The translations under genes were made by a program, and so were the position numbers. This document shows positions 1 through 7,875 of a DNA stretch of 64,000 nucleotides, in pieces. The DNA is from Streptomyces morookaense (GTDB lineage: Bacteria; Actinomycetota; Actinomycetes; Streptomycetales; Streptomycetaceae), in the NCBI RefSeq assembly GCF_013030945.1, contig NZ_JABBXF010000016.1:124001-188000 (forward strand), in the 5' to 3' direction. Position 1 is the stretch's first letter. Every line of letters begins with the position of its first letter. The notes under the pieces are model-generated. The model ran no database searches, had not been told where the DNA came from, and worked only from the letters and a program-made list of their open reading frames with translations.

Positions 1-127
1 CTTCTCCGCGAAGTTCGACTTCGGGCTGCCGAGCCTGGCGGGGATCATCGACCCGGTGGCCGAACGCGTGCTGCGCGAGACCATCACGGACATCCTCCGG
101 GCCCTGCTGGACCAGGAGGCCAACTGA
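1..127 (+). CDS. C-terminal end of a protein of unknown function (5' part outside window)
   Basis: An open frame entering from the left edge codes for 41 residues starting FSAKFDFG and ending at a TGA at 125-127. The stop overlaps the ATG of the next gene (TGATG), so the two are translationally coupled and probably in one operon. The tail has a beta-strand-like start, a Gly/Pro-rich turn (GLPSLAGIIDP) and a long amphipathic helix, the shape in which SRPBCC/polyketide-cyclase-like proteins often end. That resemblance is weak and the family cannot be set from 41 residues. Confidence 0.7.
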   Translation, partial: FSAKFDFGLPSLAGIIDPVAERVLRETITDILRALLDQEAN

Positions 128-588
128 TGGACGCCGCCAACCGGTTCGAGTCGCCGGTCACCTACCGGCTGCTGCGCGCCGAGTACACCGTGGGACTGGT
201 CGTCGCGGCAGGACTCCTGCTGTGGCACTGGCGGGACGTCGACTGGGCGGCCGCCGTCGGGCTCTTCGCCTACATCGACGTGATCGGCTACCTGCCCGGT
301 GCGCTCGCCCATCACCGGGCCAGGGGCGGCGAGGTCCCCCGCGTCTACTACGTCCTCTACAACACCATGCACAGCTGGCTGACGGCGGGCGCGGTGGTGG
401 GGCTCTGGGCGTGGCTGTTCGGCTGGGAGTGGGCGCTGCTGGCCGTGCCGGTGCACCTGTGCGGCGACCGCGGGCTGCTGGGCAACTTCCTCAAGCCGTT
501 CTCCGTCGAGTTCGAGCCCAAGGCGCACCCGGCGTTCACCGAGTTCGAGGCGGCCCTCGCCGGCCGGCCCGCGGGGAGCCGCGGGTGA
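127..588 (+). CDS. small integral membrane protein, VlmO-like candidate
   Basis: The 153-residue protein has three or four hydrophobic segments (about residues 22-37, 40-60, 85-105 and 105-115) and little soluble domain. Conserved-looking His residues sit at the membrane edges (ALAHHRAR near 60, NTMHSW near 82, PVHLCGDRG near 112), which could ligate a metal or act in catalysis. Its start overlaps the upstream stop, and its stop overlaps the GTG of the aminoacyltransferase gene (GTGA). From memory, azoxy clusters of the valanimycin type encode a small membrane protein (VlmO) beside VlmA and VlmB, and the context fits. The name rests on context more than on sequence I can align. Confidence 0.75.
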   Translation: MDAANRFESPVTYRLLRAEYTVGLVVAAGLLLWHWRDVDWAAAVGLFAYIDVIGYLPGALAHHRARGGEVPRVYYVLYNTMHSWLTAGAVVGLWAWLFGWEWALLAVPVHLCGDRGLLGNFLKPFSVEFEPKAHPAFTEFEAALAGRPAGSRG

Positions 589-1598
589 GCGCCCCGACCG
601 TGCCGCCGCCCGCAGCCCGCGCGGCGGACCTGCTGAGCGCCCACGCCGACCACCCCAGCGCCGTCCTCGCGCTCAACCGGAACACCGGCCGCTATACGGG
701 CCGTCAGGTGTCCGGGCTGATCGCGTACCGGCCCGGGCGGCGCCATGTGGTGCAGTTCGGCGGCCCGTTCGCGGGGCCGGGCGACCGCGGGGCGCTGCTG
801 GACGAGTTCCTGGCGCACCTGTCCGCAGGCGGGCGGCGCCCGCCGCTGCTGACCGCGGCCCAGGTCGGCCGGGACGATGTGGCGCTGTACGCGGAGCGCG
901 GCTTCTCGGTGAACCAGATCGGCTGCACGTACGGGATCGACCTGGGCCGCTTCACCCTGGGCGGCAAGGCGCTGGCCAAGGTGCGGCAGAACGTCAACCG
1001 GGCCCGCCGTGAAGGGGTCACGGTCGTCGAGACGGACCCCGGCGACCCGGGCGACCGGCGGGAGCTGGACGCCATCGACGCCGCCTGGCTGCGGGCGAAG
1101 GGCCGGCACGTGAAGGAGCTGGCGTTCCTCGTCGGCGAACGCGGCGGCCCCGCCGGGCCGTTGCGCCGCACGTTCCTGGCCCGGCAGCACGGCCGGACGG
1201 TCGGCTACCTCACCTACTCCCCGGTGTGGGGCACCCGGCCCGGCTGGCTGTACGACCTGACCCGGCGTTTCCCGCAGGCCCCGGTCGGCACCGTCGAGCT
1301 GGTCAACCTCACCGCCCTGACCCGGTTCCGGGAGGAGGGCGCACGCTGGCTGCACCTGGGGCTGACCCCGTTCGCAGGACTGGCGGACGTGCACGAACCT
1401 GCCGCCGCCGGGCCCCTGTTGACGCGGGCGCTGCGACTGGTCGCCGAGCACGGGCGGGCCGTCTATCCGGCCCGTACCCAGGAGGCGTTCAAGCTCAAGT
1501 GGGCGCCGCACACCGTCGAGCCCGAGTACGCCGCCTTCCAGGGCGGCGTCCGCCCGTCCGCCGTCTGGCACCTGCTGCGCACCACCGGCGCCGTGTGA
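585..1598 (+). CDS. MprF-type (DUF2156) aminoacyl-tRNA-dependent transferase, VlmA-like candidate
   Basis: A 337-residue protein with the fold signature of the C-terminal catalytic domain of phosphatidylglycerol lysyltransferases (two GNAT-like halves). Typical stretches are LALNRNTGRYTG near residue 32, LAKVRQNVNRARREG near 130 and the C-terminal FKLKWAPHTVEPEY. It lacks the membrane flippase domain of MprF, so it is a soluble transferase. Family members take an amino acid from aminoacyl-tRNA. In valanimycin assembly VlmA moves serine from seryl-tRNA to a hydroxylamine, and I recall it belongs to this family. The GTG start at 585 is set by the GTGA overlap with the previous gene. The acceptor substrate is unknown. 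Confidence 0.8.
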   Translation: MSAPTVPPPAARAADLLSAHADHPSAVLALNRNTGRYTGRQVSGLIAYRPGRRHVVQFGGPFAGPGDRGALLDEFLAHLSAGGRRPPLLTAAQVGRDDVALYAERGFSVNQIGCTYGIDLGRFTLGGKALAKVRQNVNRARREGVTVVETDPGDPGDRRELDAIDAAWLRAKGRHVKELAFLVGERGGPAGPLRRTFLARQHGRTVGYLTYSPVWGTRPGWLYDLTRRFPQAPVGTVELVNLTALTRFREEGARWLHLGLTPFAGLADVHEPAAAGPLLTRALRLVAEHGRAVYPARTQEAFKLKWAPHTVEPEYAAFQGGVRPSAVWHLLRTTGAV

Positions 1599-1642
1599 GC
1601 GGCGCACCGCACCGACCATCCCGATCCCGAGGAAGGCACATC

Positions 1643-2599
1643 ATGAACCGTCTCCCCGTCGAGGCCGACTGGGACCGCGCCCCGAGCGTGCTCGAGGGCG
1701 CCCGCACCCTGGAACTGACCCCGCAGCACTGCAATCTGCCGTACTGGTTCGAGCACGTCGCCGGGACGATGCTGCGCCGCCTCGCGGACGGCTCGGTGGC
1801 GGACGCGGGTCCGACGGAGGCCGTGCGCCGTCCGGGGCCGCTGCGCGAGGCGCTCGTGGACGAGTTCACCTTCCGGCACCTGGCCGAGGAGAAGGCCACG
1901 CGTGCGCTGTCCTTCCTCGTGTACCACGCCCCCGGGCGGGACTGTCTGGAGTTCTTCGCGACGCAGCTGGTCGACGAGGCGCGGCACGCCCGGGCGTTCC
2001 GGGACCACCTGCTGCGGGTGGACGTCTCCGAGGAGGAGCTGGCGGCAGAGGTGGCGCGGACGGCGGCGACCTCGGCGGCGGCCGTGCTCGATCCGCTGGA
2101 GGAGTTCGGCCTCCATGTGCTGCGCGACCGCGGTGACTTCCACGGGGGCGTGCTGGTGCTGACGGTGCTGGTCGAGGGGATCCTGGCCCCCGCCGCGGAG
2201 CTGAGCGAGCGCAAGTGGCGCCCGCTGGACCCGTCGGCGGCCCTGGTGGAGCGGGGCGCCAACATGGACGAGATACGCCACCTCGCGGTCGGCAGCTCCG
2301 TGGTGCGCCAGTACCTGACGGACCGTCCCGGGGAGCGGCCGCGGCTGCTGGAGATCGTCGAGGAGGGGCGCCGGCTGTGGGAGAAGCTGCCCATGGCCGA
2401 GGTGCTGTTCCGCCGGGAGACGCTCTTCCAGCAGGGGCTCGCCGAACACGGGCATCTGGTGGGGGACTACGAGATCTGGCCGGGGCGCAGGCTGGTCGAC
2501 ACCGGCGTCGAGGAGCGGATGGAGGCGGCCGAGCGCTGGTCCCGCGAGACCCAGGACGCACGCCTCGCGTACATGCTGCTGGACGGAGCCGCCCGGTGA
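1643..2599 (+). CDS. ferritin-like diiron oxygenase, VlmB-like candidate
   Basis: A 318-residue all-helical protein with a complete ferritin-like diiron ligand set: Glu83 (AEEKATRA), Glu112 and His115 (DEARH), Glu178 (LVEGI), and Glu210 and His213 (DEIRH). That makes two ExxH motifs and four carboxylates. Family members activate O2, often for N-oxygenation or C-H oxidation. It starts 44 bp after the transferase with a GAGGAAGG ribosome site and overlaps the hydrolase gene (GTGA). Placed next to an MprF-type transferase and a small membrane protein, it fits the VlmB role in azoxy biosynthesis. The diiron assignment is firm, the azoxy role is inference. Confidence 0.82.
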   Translation: MNRLPVEADWDRAPSVLEGARTLELTPQHCNLPYWFEHVAGTMLRRLADGSVADAGPTEAVRRPGPLREALVDEFTFRHLAEEKATRALSFLVYHAPGRDCLEFFATQLVDEARHARAFRDHLLRVDVSEEELAAEVARTAATSAAAVLDPLEEFGLHVLRDRGDFHGGVLVLTVLVEGILAPAAELSERKWRPLDPSAALVERGANMDEIRHLAVGSSVVRQYLTDRPGERPRLLEIVEEGRRLWEKLPMAEVLFRRETLFQQGLAEHGHLVGDYEIWPGRRLVDTGVEERMEAAERWSRETQDARLAYMLLDGAAR

Positions 2600-3474
2600 G
2601 CGCCGGACCGCAGGAGCCGGAACGGCTAGTGGTGCCGCTGCCCGGCGCCGCCCCGGCCCGGGTGGTGGCGCAGGTCACCGTGCCCGCCGGGGAGCCGCGG
2701 GCGGTGGTGGTGCTGTGGCCTGCGTTCGCCGTGAAGGCGTCGTACTACGCGCCGTTCTGCGCCGAGTTGGCGGCCCTGGGCATCGCGGTGGTCGCCGCGG
2801 ACCTGCGCGGCCAGGGCGAGAGCGGGCCGCGTCCGGGGCGTGGCGCGCGGTACGGCTATCAGGAACTGGCCACCCGGGACTGGCCGGCCGTGGTGTCCGC
2901 GGCGCGGGAGCGGTTCGGGGTGGAGGTGCCCCTGTACGTGCTGGGTCACAGCATCGGCGGTCAGGTGACGGCGCTGTACGCGGCGCGCGAGCCCAAGGGC
3001 GTGGCCGGGCTGGTGTTCGTGGCCGCTGGGTCGGTGCACTTCCGCGGTTTCCCCGGTGCCGGGGCGCTGCGCGTGCTGCTGAGCACCCAGCTCGCCGCGG
3101 CCGTCGCCACGCTGTGGGGCTACTTCCCGGGCCACCGGCTGGGGTTCGGGGGGCGGCAGCCGGGCCGGCTGATCCGGGACTGGGCGCGGATCGGCCGCAC
3201 GGGCCGCTTCCGGCCGTCCGGTGCCGACATCCCCTACGAGGAACGGATGGCACAGGTGCAGCTGCCGGTGCTGGCCGTGTCGGTGGCGGGGGACGCGTTG
3301 GCGCCGGCGGGTGCGGTGGAGCGGTTGTGCGCCAAGCTGGCGTCGTGCTCCGTGGAGCGCTGGCACTTCGCCCCGGAGGACGGCGCGCGGGTCGACCATG
3401 TGCGCTGGGCCCGGGCCGGCGGTCCGGTCGCCGCGCGCATCGGCGAGTGGATCGCCGGGCGAACGGCCGGATAG
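2596..3474 (+). CDS. alpha/beta hydrolase (serine hydrolase, S33/lysophospholipase type)
   Basis: A 292-residue protein with the alpha/beta-hydrolase layout: an early strand VVVLWPAF, the DLRGQGESG loop, the nucleophile elbow GHSIGG near residue 116, a late acidic region (SVAGDALAPAG) and a His near the C-terminus (ARVDHVRWA). Start is GTG at 2596, overlapping the preceding stop. It has no signal peptide, so it acts in the cytosol. In a metabolite operon it could release an acyl or aminoacyl ester or thioester, or hydrolyse a protected intermediate. The substrate is not predictable. Confidence 0.85.
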   Translation: MSAGPQEPERLVVPLPGAAPARVVAQVTVPAGEPRAVVVLWPAFAVKASYYAPFCAELAALGIAVVAADLRGQGESGPRPGRGARYGYQELATRDWPAVVSAARERFGVEVPLYVLGHSIGGQVTALYAAREPKGVAGLVFVAAGSVHFRGFPGAGALRVLLSTQLAAAVATLWGYFPGHRLGFGGRQPGRLIRDWARIGRTGRFRPSGADIPYEERMAQVQLPVLAVSVAGDALAPAGAVERLCAKLASCSVERWHFAPEDGARVDHVRWARAGGPVAARIGEWIAGRTAG

Positions 3475-3484
3475 GGGCGGTCCG

Positions 3485-4180
3485 TTGGGGGGCGCTCTGG
3501 TGCTGGCCGGTGGATCGGCCGTCGTGCTGGGCCGGTTGCAGGCCGTCCGTACCGCGTTCACCGCTGCCGAGCAGGCCCGTGCCGCACGCTTCCGTTCCCC
3601 GGCCGCCCGGGACGACTACGTCGCCGCGCACCTGCTGGTGCGGGCCTGCGCGGCGCGGGTGGCCGGGGTGGATCCGGCGTCATTGACGCTCCGTCACTTG
3701 TGCCCGGGATGCGGCGCGTCGGACCACGGGAGGCCGTATGTCGCGGAGCTGCCCGGGGTCTCCGTGAGCCTCAGCCATACGCGCGGCCATGCGGCGGCCG
3801 CCGCCGGGGAGGGCGGTGTCGTGGTGGACGCCGAGGCGGTGCGGCCGGGCGGGCCCCCGGCCGCCGCGGCCCGCCATGCCCTGACTGCCGCGGAAGCGGC
3901 GGCCGTTGCCGCGGACAGTCGGCCGGGGGTTGCATTCGCCCTGCGCTGGACGTACAAGGAGTGCGTCGTCAAATGGGGTGAGGCGTCCTTGGGCACACTG
4001 CGCCGTATCGAGACACCGTCCGGGCTGTTTCCGGCCGGGGTTCCGGTACGGCATGCGGGCCGCTGGGTCCTGCAGTGGGGCGCCGACGTGGGCATCGTCT
4101 GCGGCACCGCGCTGACCTCGGAGATTCCGGCACTTGAAATTTTGAACACCGGCAATGCGCCGACGTTGCACCGGTGTTAG
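3485..4180 (+). CDS. Sfp-type 4'-phosphopantetheinyl transferase
   Basis: About 231 residues, with the PPTase metal and substrate motifs VVVDAEAVRP (the usual ID/VE pair, here D-A-E) and WTYKECVVKWGEA, the hallmark WxxKEAxxK signature. It converts apo carrier proteins to holo form using CoA, so a PKS, NRPS or FAS-like carrier protein is probably encoded upstream of the window. A TTG at 3485 follows an AGGGGCGG-like ribosome site. GTG at 3500 is an equally good start. The gene lies 10 bp after the hydrolase stop and ends the + strand operon. A Cys-rich patch (CPGCGASD) precedes the catalytic motifs. Confidence 0.88.
   Translation: MGGALVLAGGSAVVLGRLQAVRTAFTAAEQARAARFRSPAARDDYVAAHLLVRACAARVAGVDPASLTLRHLCPGCGASDHGRPYVAELPGVSVSLSHTRGHAAAAAGEGGVVVDAEAVRPGGPPAAAARHALTAAEAAAVAADSRPGVAFALRWTYKECVVKWGEASLGTLRRIETPSGLFPAGVPVRHAGRWVLQWGADVGIVCGTALTSEIPALEILNTGNAPTLHRC
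4145..4178. terminator. inverted repeat at the 3' end of the PPTase gene
   Basis: AACACCGG (4145-4152) pairs with CCGGTGTT (4171-4178) around an 18-base loop, ending at the stop codon of the PPTase gene. The loop is long and no T-run follows, so it may be a weak terminator or a protein site rather than a strong terminator. Confidence 0.35.
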
Positions 4181-4191
4181 CATCCGCAACA

Positions 4192-4209
4192 GAACGATCC
4201 GTATCGTTC
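4192..4209. promoter_or_regulatory. candidate TetR operator upstream of the TetR gene
   Basis: GAACGAT (4192-4198) and ATCGTTC (4203-4209) form a perfect 7-bp inverted repeat with a CCGT centre, 51 bp before the start of the TetR gene. Size and symmetry suit a TetR dimer, so autoregulation is likely. Read by eye, not by search. Confidence 0.5.
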
Positions 4210-4260
4210 ACATCCGGCGAGGCCTCGAACGGCCCGTGGCACCAGCATGAGAGAGCGCTG

Positions 4261-4878
4261 ATGGGACAGAAGAGGATTCTCCAGCAAGTAACCGATTTCA
4301 CCGGCGAACACCGGCGCGACCTCGACGCCCGCAGACGTATCCTCGCCGCCACGCTGCGCCTGCTCGCCCAGCACGGTTACACCAAGCTGACCATCGGCGG
4401 CGTGGCCACGGAGGCGTCCGTGGGCAAGGCCACGATCTACCGGTCCTGGCCCAACAAGGCCGCCCTCGTGCTCGACGCGGTCCGCGACCAGCTGCCCGGC
4501 GTGCCGGACGAGGACACCGGCGACAGCCGCACCGAACTGCTCGCCGTCGCCGGCACGCTGGCCGACCTGTTCGGCTCCTCGAAGCTGCGGGCGGTGCTCC
4601 TCGCCCTCGTCGCGGACTCGGCCGACAACTCCGAACTGGGGCGGCACCTGAAGGAGGACCTCATCGAGGGCCGCAAGGCGGCCTCCCGCTCGGTGGTGGT
4701 CCGTGCAGTCGAACGCGGGCTGCTCCCGCCGGACACGGACGTCTCCCTCGTCCTGGACTCCTGGGCGGGCACCATGCTCTTCCGCAGCCTGTTCTCCGAG
4801 AAGAGCCTGGACGAGGAGACGGTGCGCCGCGTCGTGGACGCGACTCTGGCCTCGCCGCCGCGGTTGCCGGCCCCGTAA
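4261..4878 (+). CDS. TetR-family transcriptional regulator
   Basis: A 205-residue regulator. The N-terminal TetR helix-turn-helix is at about residues 24-70 (RRRILAATLRLLAQHGY, then VATEASVGKATIYRSWPNK), followed by a C-terminal ligand-binding region of the TetR_C_11 sort. ATG 4261 is preferred over upstream starts because it places the HTH about 20 residues in. The gene follows the PPTase by 80 bp and has a candidate operator at 4192-4209. It may control the metabolite operon to its left or itself. The ligand is unknown. Confidence 0.88.
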   Translation: MGQKRILQQVTDFTGEHRRDLDARRRILAATLRLLAQHGYTKLTIGGVATEASVGKATIYRSWPNKAALVLDAVRDQLPGVPDEDTGDSRTELLAVAGTLADLFGSSKLRAVLLALVADSADNSELGRHLKEDLIEGRKAASRSVVVRAVERGLLPPDTDVSLVLDSWAGTMLFRSLFSEKSLDEETVRRVVDATLASPPRLPAP

Positions 4879-4932
4879 GGGGGAGGCGCCCCGTCAGGGG
4901 CGCTGGGGGTACCCCCAGCGCCCCTTACGGGG
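4869..4932. terminator. nested palindromic terminator-like repeat
   Basis: Two nested inverted repeats lie between the TetR and M28 genes. The inner one (4897-4924) is a perfect 28-bp palindrome built from GGGGCGCTGGGGGT and its complement. The outer arms CCCCGTAAGGGG (4871-4882) and CCCCTTACGGGG (4921-4932) also pair. The same CCCCGTAAGGGG end recurs in the repeat at 56709-56854. It probably terminates TetR transcription. Confidence 0.7.
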
Positions 4933-5051
4933 CGCCATGGTCCCGCCCACGCGGCGGAGCCGCATCGACCTGCACGCATCTGGGTACGGTCGGTCCCAGC
5001 CGCGGCACACCCCGCGCCGTGGCCGCCCCGCCCCTGCCCGGAAGGACCCCC

Positions 5052-6545
5052 GTGCGCGTACCACTTCGCCGCCGGGCGATAGCGGCTCTCGCCGCCTCCG
5101 CCGTCGCCACCCCCCTGCTGCTCGCCGCCGCCCCGGCGGAGCATCGGCGCAGACAGGCCGACCAGTTCGCGGACCGCCTGGTCCGGGCGTCCTCCGCCAG
5201 GAGCGCCTACCGCCATCTGCAGAAGTTCCAGCAGATCGCCGACGCCAACGGCGGCAACCGCGCCGCCGGTACCCCCGGTCACGAGGCCTCCACCGAGTAC
5301 GTCAACGCGCTGCTGCAGAAGGCCGGTTACGACGTCTCGTACCAGAACTTCGAGATCTGGCAGGCCAAGACGCTCACCGAGAATCTCTCGGTCGTCTCTC
5401 CGCAGCCGCGCGAGCTGAAGGTGTCGGCGTTCACCTTCTCCCCGTCCACGCCCGAGGGCGGCATCGACGCCCCCGTCGCCGTCGCCCGCGGGGACAAGGC
5501 TCCCGGATGCTCCCCCGGCGACTACACCGCCGGCGCCTTCGCCGGCAGGATCACCCTCGTTCGGCGCGGCGGCTGCACCTTCGCCGAGAAGCAGGCCGCC
5601 GCGGCGCAAGCAGGAGCCGTCGGCGCCGTCGTCTACGACGACGAGGGCCGGGACGCCGCCCTGCACGGCACCTTCGGCAGCCCCGCCGAGGGCCGTATCC
5701 CCACCGCGGGCATCTCCAGGGCCGACGGCGAGGCCCTGGCCGCGGCCGCCCGGGACGGGGTCACCGTGCACCTGGACATCCGGCAGGAGCACTCGAGGAA
5801 GCAGACCCGCAACGTCATCGCCGAGACCCGGGGCGGCAGCCCCGAGCACGTGGTCGCCCTCGGCAGCCACCTCGACTCGGTGCCCGAGGGGCCCGGCATC
5901 AACGACAACGGCTCCGGCTCCGCAGGCCTGCTGGAGGTCGCCCTCAAGCTCGCCCGCGAGATCCGCAAGCCCGGTCACCAGCCGGTGAACAAGGTCCGCT
6001 TCGCCTGGTGGTCGGGCGAGGAACTCGGCCTGCTCGGCTCCGACTACTACGTCTCCCACCTCGACGCACAGCAGCGCAGAAGGATCGCCCTCTACCTCAA
6101 CTTCGACATGATCGGCTCGCCCAACCCGGCCGAGTTCGTCTACGACGGCGACGACTCCGACCACAAGGGCTCGGGACCCGGCCCCAAGGGCTCCGCGCAG
6201 ATCGAGCAGCTGATCAACGGCTGCCTGGACCGCCGCCACCAGCCGCACGAGGGCACGGACTTCGACGGCCGGTCCGACTACGGGCCGTTCATCGAGGCCG
6301 GCATCCCCGCCGGCGGCACCTTCACCGGCGCCGAGGGCATCAAGACCGAGGAGCAGGCACAGCGCTACGGCGGTACGGCCGGCACCGCCTACGACCCCAA
6401 CTATCACGCCCCCGGCGACACCCTCCGCAACCTGGACCTGAAGGCCTTCGACACCAACATCGGCGTCATCGCGCACGCGGTCGGCACCTACGCCCACGAC
6501 CTGAGTTCGCTCGACGAGCCGGTCAGACACCGACCAGCACGTTGA
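5052..6545 (+). CDS. exported M28-family zinc aminopeptidase with PA domain
   Basis: A 497-residue secreted metallopeptidase like the Streptomyces griseus aminopeptidase family. It starts at GTG 5052 after GGAAGGAC and has an Arg-rich n-region plus a hydrophobic Ala/Leu stretch (about residues 8-28) as signal peptide. A protease-associated domain follows at about 130-230. The M28 metal and catalytic residues are visible in SHLDSV, INDNGSG, WWSGEELG, DMIGSPN and YHAPGDT. Expected reaction: removal of N-terminal residues from extracellular peptides. Its 3' end overlaps the convergent ATP-grasp gene by 23 bp. It is probably unrelated to the flanking biosynthetic genes. Confidence 0.92.
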   Translation: MRVPLRRRAIAALAASAVATPLLLAAAPAEHRRRQADQFADRLVRASSARSAYRHLQKFQQIADANGGNRAAGTPGHEASTEYVNALLQKAGYDVSYQNFEIWQAKTLTENLSVVSPQPRELKVSAFTFSPSTPEGGIDAPVAVARGDKAPGCSPGDYTAGAFAGRITLVRRGGCTFAEKQAAAAQAGAVGAVVYDDEGRDAALHGTFGSPAEGRIPTAGISRADGEALAAAARDGVTVHLDIRQEHSRKQTRNVIAETRGGSPEHVVALGSHLDSVPEGPGINDNGSGSAGLLEVALKLAREIRKPGHQPVNKVRFAWWSGEELGLLGSDYYVSHLDAQQRRRIALYLNFDMIGSPNPAEFVYDGDDSDHKGSGPGPKGSAQIEQLINGCLDRRHQPHEGTDFDGRSDYGPFIEAGIPAGGTFTGAEGIKTEEQAQRYGGTAGTAYDPNYHAPGDTLRNLDLKAFDTNIGVIAHAVGTYAHDLSSLDEPVRHRPAR

Positions 6546-7875
6546 TCAGCGCCCCGTGCCCGTACATGCTGACGATCCCGCTCCCGCCGTCGGCGAAGTA
6601 GCGGACGAGGCAGCCGGCGGGCCGCCCGGCGACGATGTACGGGCCGAGGAGCGGGGCGATCGTCGTGGTGTGCGTCCCCGCCTCCGTACCGTCCGTGAGC
6701 CCGGCCGCGCAGCGGCCGGGCTCGACGTATTCCTGCGCGACGCTGTCCTCCTCCCGCACGGCCCGCTCGACGGCATCCGCCCACACGGCCGGATCCGTCG
6801 ACGGACCCAGGAGCACACCGTCGCCGCACATGCCCACGGCCTTCTTCAGCACGAACTGCTCCCGCCTGCCCAGCAGCAGCTCGCCCAGGCCGTAACGGCG
6901 TCCGCGCCAGACGACCGCGCGGTCGCCGGTGACCCGGGTCCACGGCAGGTAACGGCGTACGAACTCCCGGTCCGCGCCCGTCATCCAGGGCCGCCCCTCC
7001 GAAATCCAGCCGAGCACCTTCTTGTTGGAGACGAGATAGGCCGTCTGCGGGGCGAGGAACAGGCACCCGGCGTCGAGGGCGCGGCGCACCGGGGCGAGGT
7101 CGATGCCGTGGTGCCGCCACTCGGTGACGGTGAAGTGCCGCAGCCCGACCGGGTACCGGAAGCGTCCGTCGGCGCCGTGGCCGTGGTGCAGGTCCTCGGG
7201 TTCGAAGAACTCGGCGGCGAAACCGTGCCGGCGCAGGTGGTCGACCTCCAGGTCGAAGTAGCGGGTGCCGTGCACGCCCGGCAGGTCGCGGACGGTGCCG
7301 AGCAGGGCGACGCCGCGCTCGGCCCCCAGTTCGGCGCAGACGGCCTCGAAGAGCCGCCTGCGCTCGGCGAAGAGCGAGTGGCTGTGGAACGGGAGCCGCC
7401 CGCCGTCCGGGCCGTCGCGGTCCTCCGCGTACAGGCGGCACCAGGTGCGGGTGAGGACATGGGTGTGCACGGCGCCGCCGACCGCGCCGCCCACGTTGAC
7501 CTCCAGGAACTGCGGCCCGCCGGGTCCGATCACCACATCCGGGCGGGCCATGCAGGCGCAGTGGCGCTCCTCGGTGCGGTCGTCGGTGAACAGCGGGTGC
7601 AGGGTCTCGTCCACCGCCAGGGCGGCCATGCGCTCCTCGCGCCCGGGGCCGGCGGCGAGGAGCGCCGTGCGCAGGAGGGCCAGCAACCGGGCCGACGCGG
7701 CGTAGAGTTCGGCGGCCGAGGCGTGCGGCACGGCCAGCGGCCGGGTGGCGACCTGTGCGCCGTTGAACCCCACGTCGCGCATCGCGTGCACGAAGGTCTG
7801 CCGCAGCTCCTCGGCGCCGGGCCGGGCGGGGGGAGGCAACTCGCCGGTGCCGAACCAGGGGTGGTGGCCGGTCAT
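6523..7875 (-). CDS. ATP-grasp-like ligase
   Basis: A 450-residue protein with scattered ATP-grasp signs: VSNKKVLGWISEG near residue 290, QFVLKKAVGMCGDGV near 350 (ATP-binding lysine and Gly-rich loop), QEYVEPGR near 395, and a C-terminal RPAGCLVRYFADGG. The order, with an acidic FLEVNVGG segment near 140, may indicate a permuted or divergent member of the glutathionylspermidine-synthase kind. It would join a carboxylate to an amine via an acyl phosphate. It is the last gene of a five-gene operon and overlaps the preceding gene by ATGA. Family placement is moderate, substrate unknown. Confidence 0.7.
   Translation of the reverse strand: MTGHHPWFGTGELPPPARPGAEELRQTFVHAMRDVGFNGAQVATRPLAVPHASAAELYAASARLLALLRTALLAAGPGREERMAALAVDETLHPLFTDDRTEERHCACMARPDVVIGPGGPQFLEVNVGGAVGGAVHTHVLTRTWCRLYAEDRDGPDGGRLPFHSHSLFAERRRLFEAVCAELGAERGVALLGTVRDLPGVHGTRYFDLEVDHLRRHGFAAEFFEPEDLHHGHGADGRFRYPVGLRHFTVTEWRHHGIDLAPVRRALDAGCLFLAPQTAYLVSNKKVLGWISEGRPWMTGADREFVRRYLPWTRVTGDRAVVWRGRRYGLGELLLGRREQFVLKKAVGMCGDGVLLGPSTDPAVWADAVERAVREEDSVAQEYVEPGRCAAGLTDGTEAGTHTTTIAPLLGPYIVAGRPAGCLVRYFADGGSGIVSMYGHGALINVLVGV

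Noticed and set aside
1-4180. Reading the DUF2156 gene as a full MprF lipid-modifying enzyme
   Set aside because: The membrane flippase domain is absent, and the neighbours are metabolite genes, not lipid genes.
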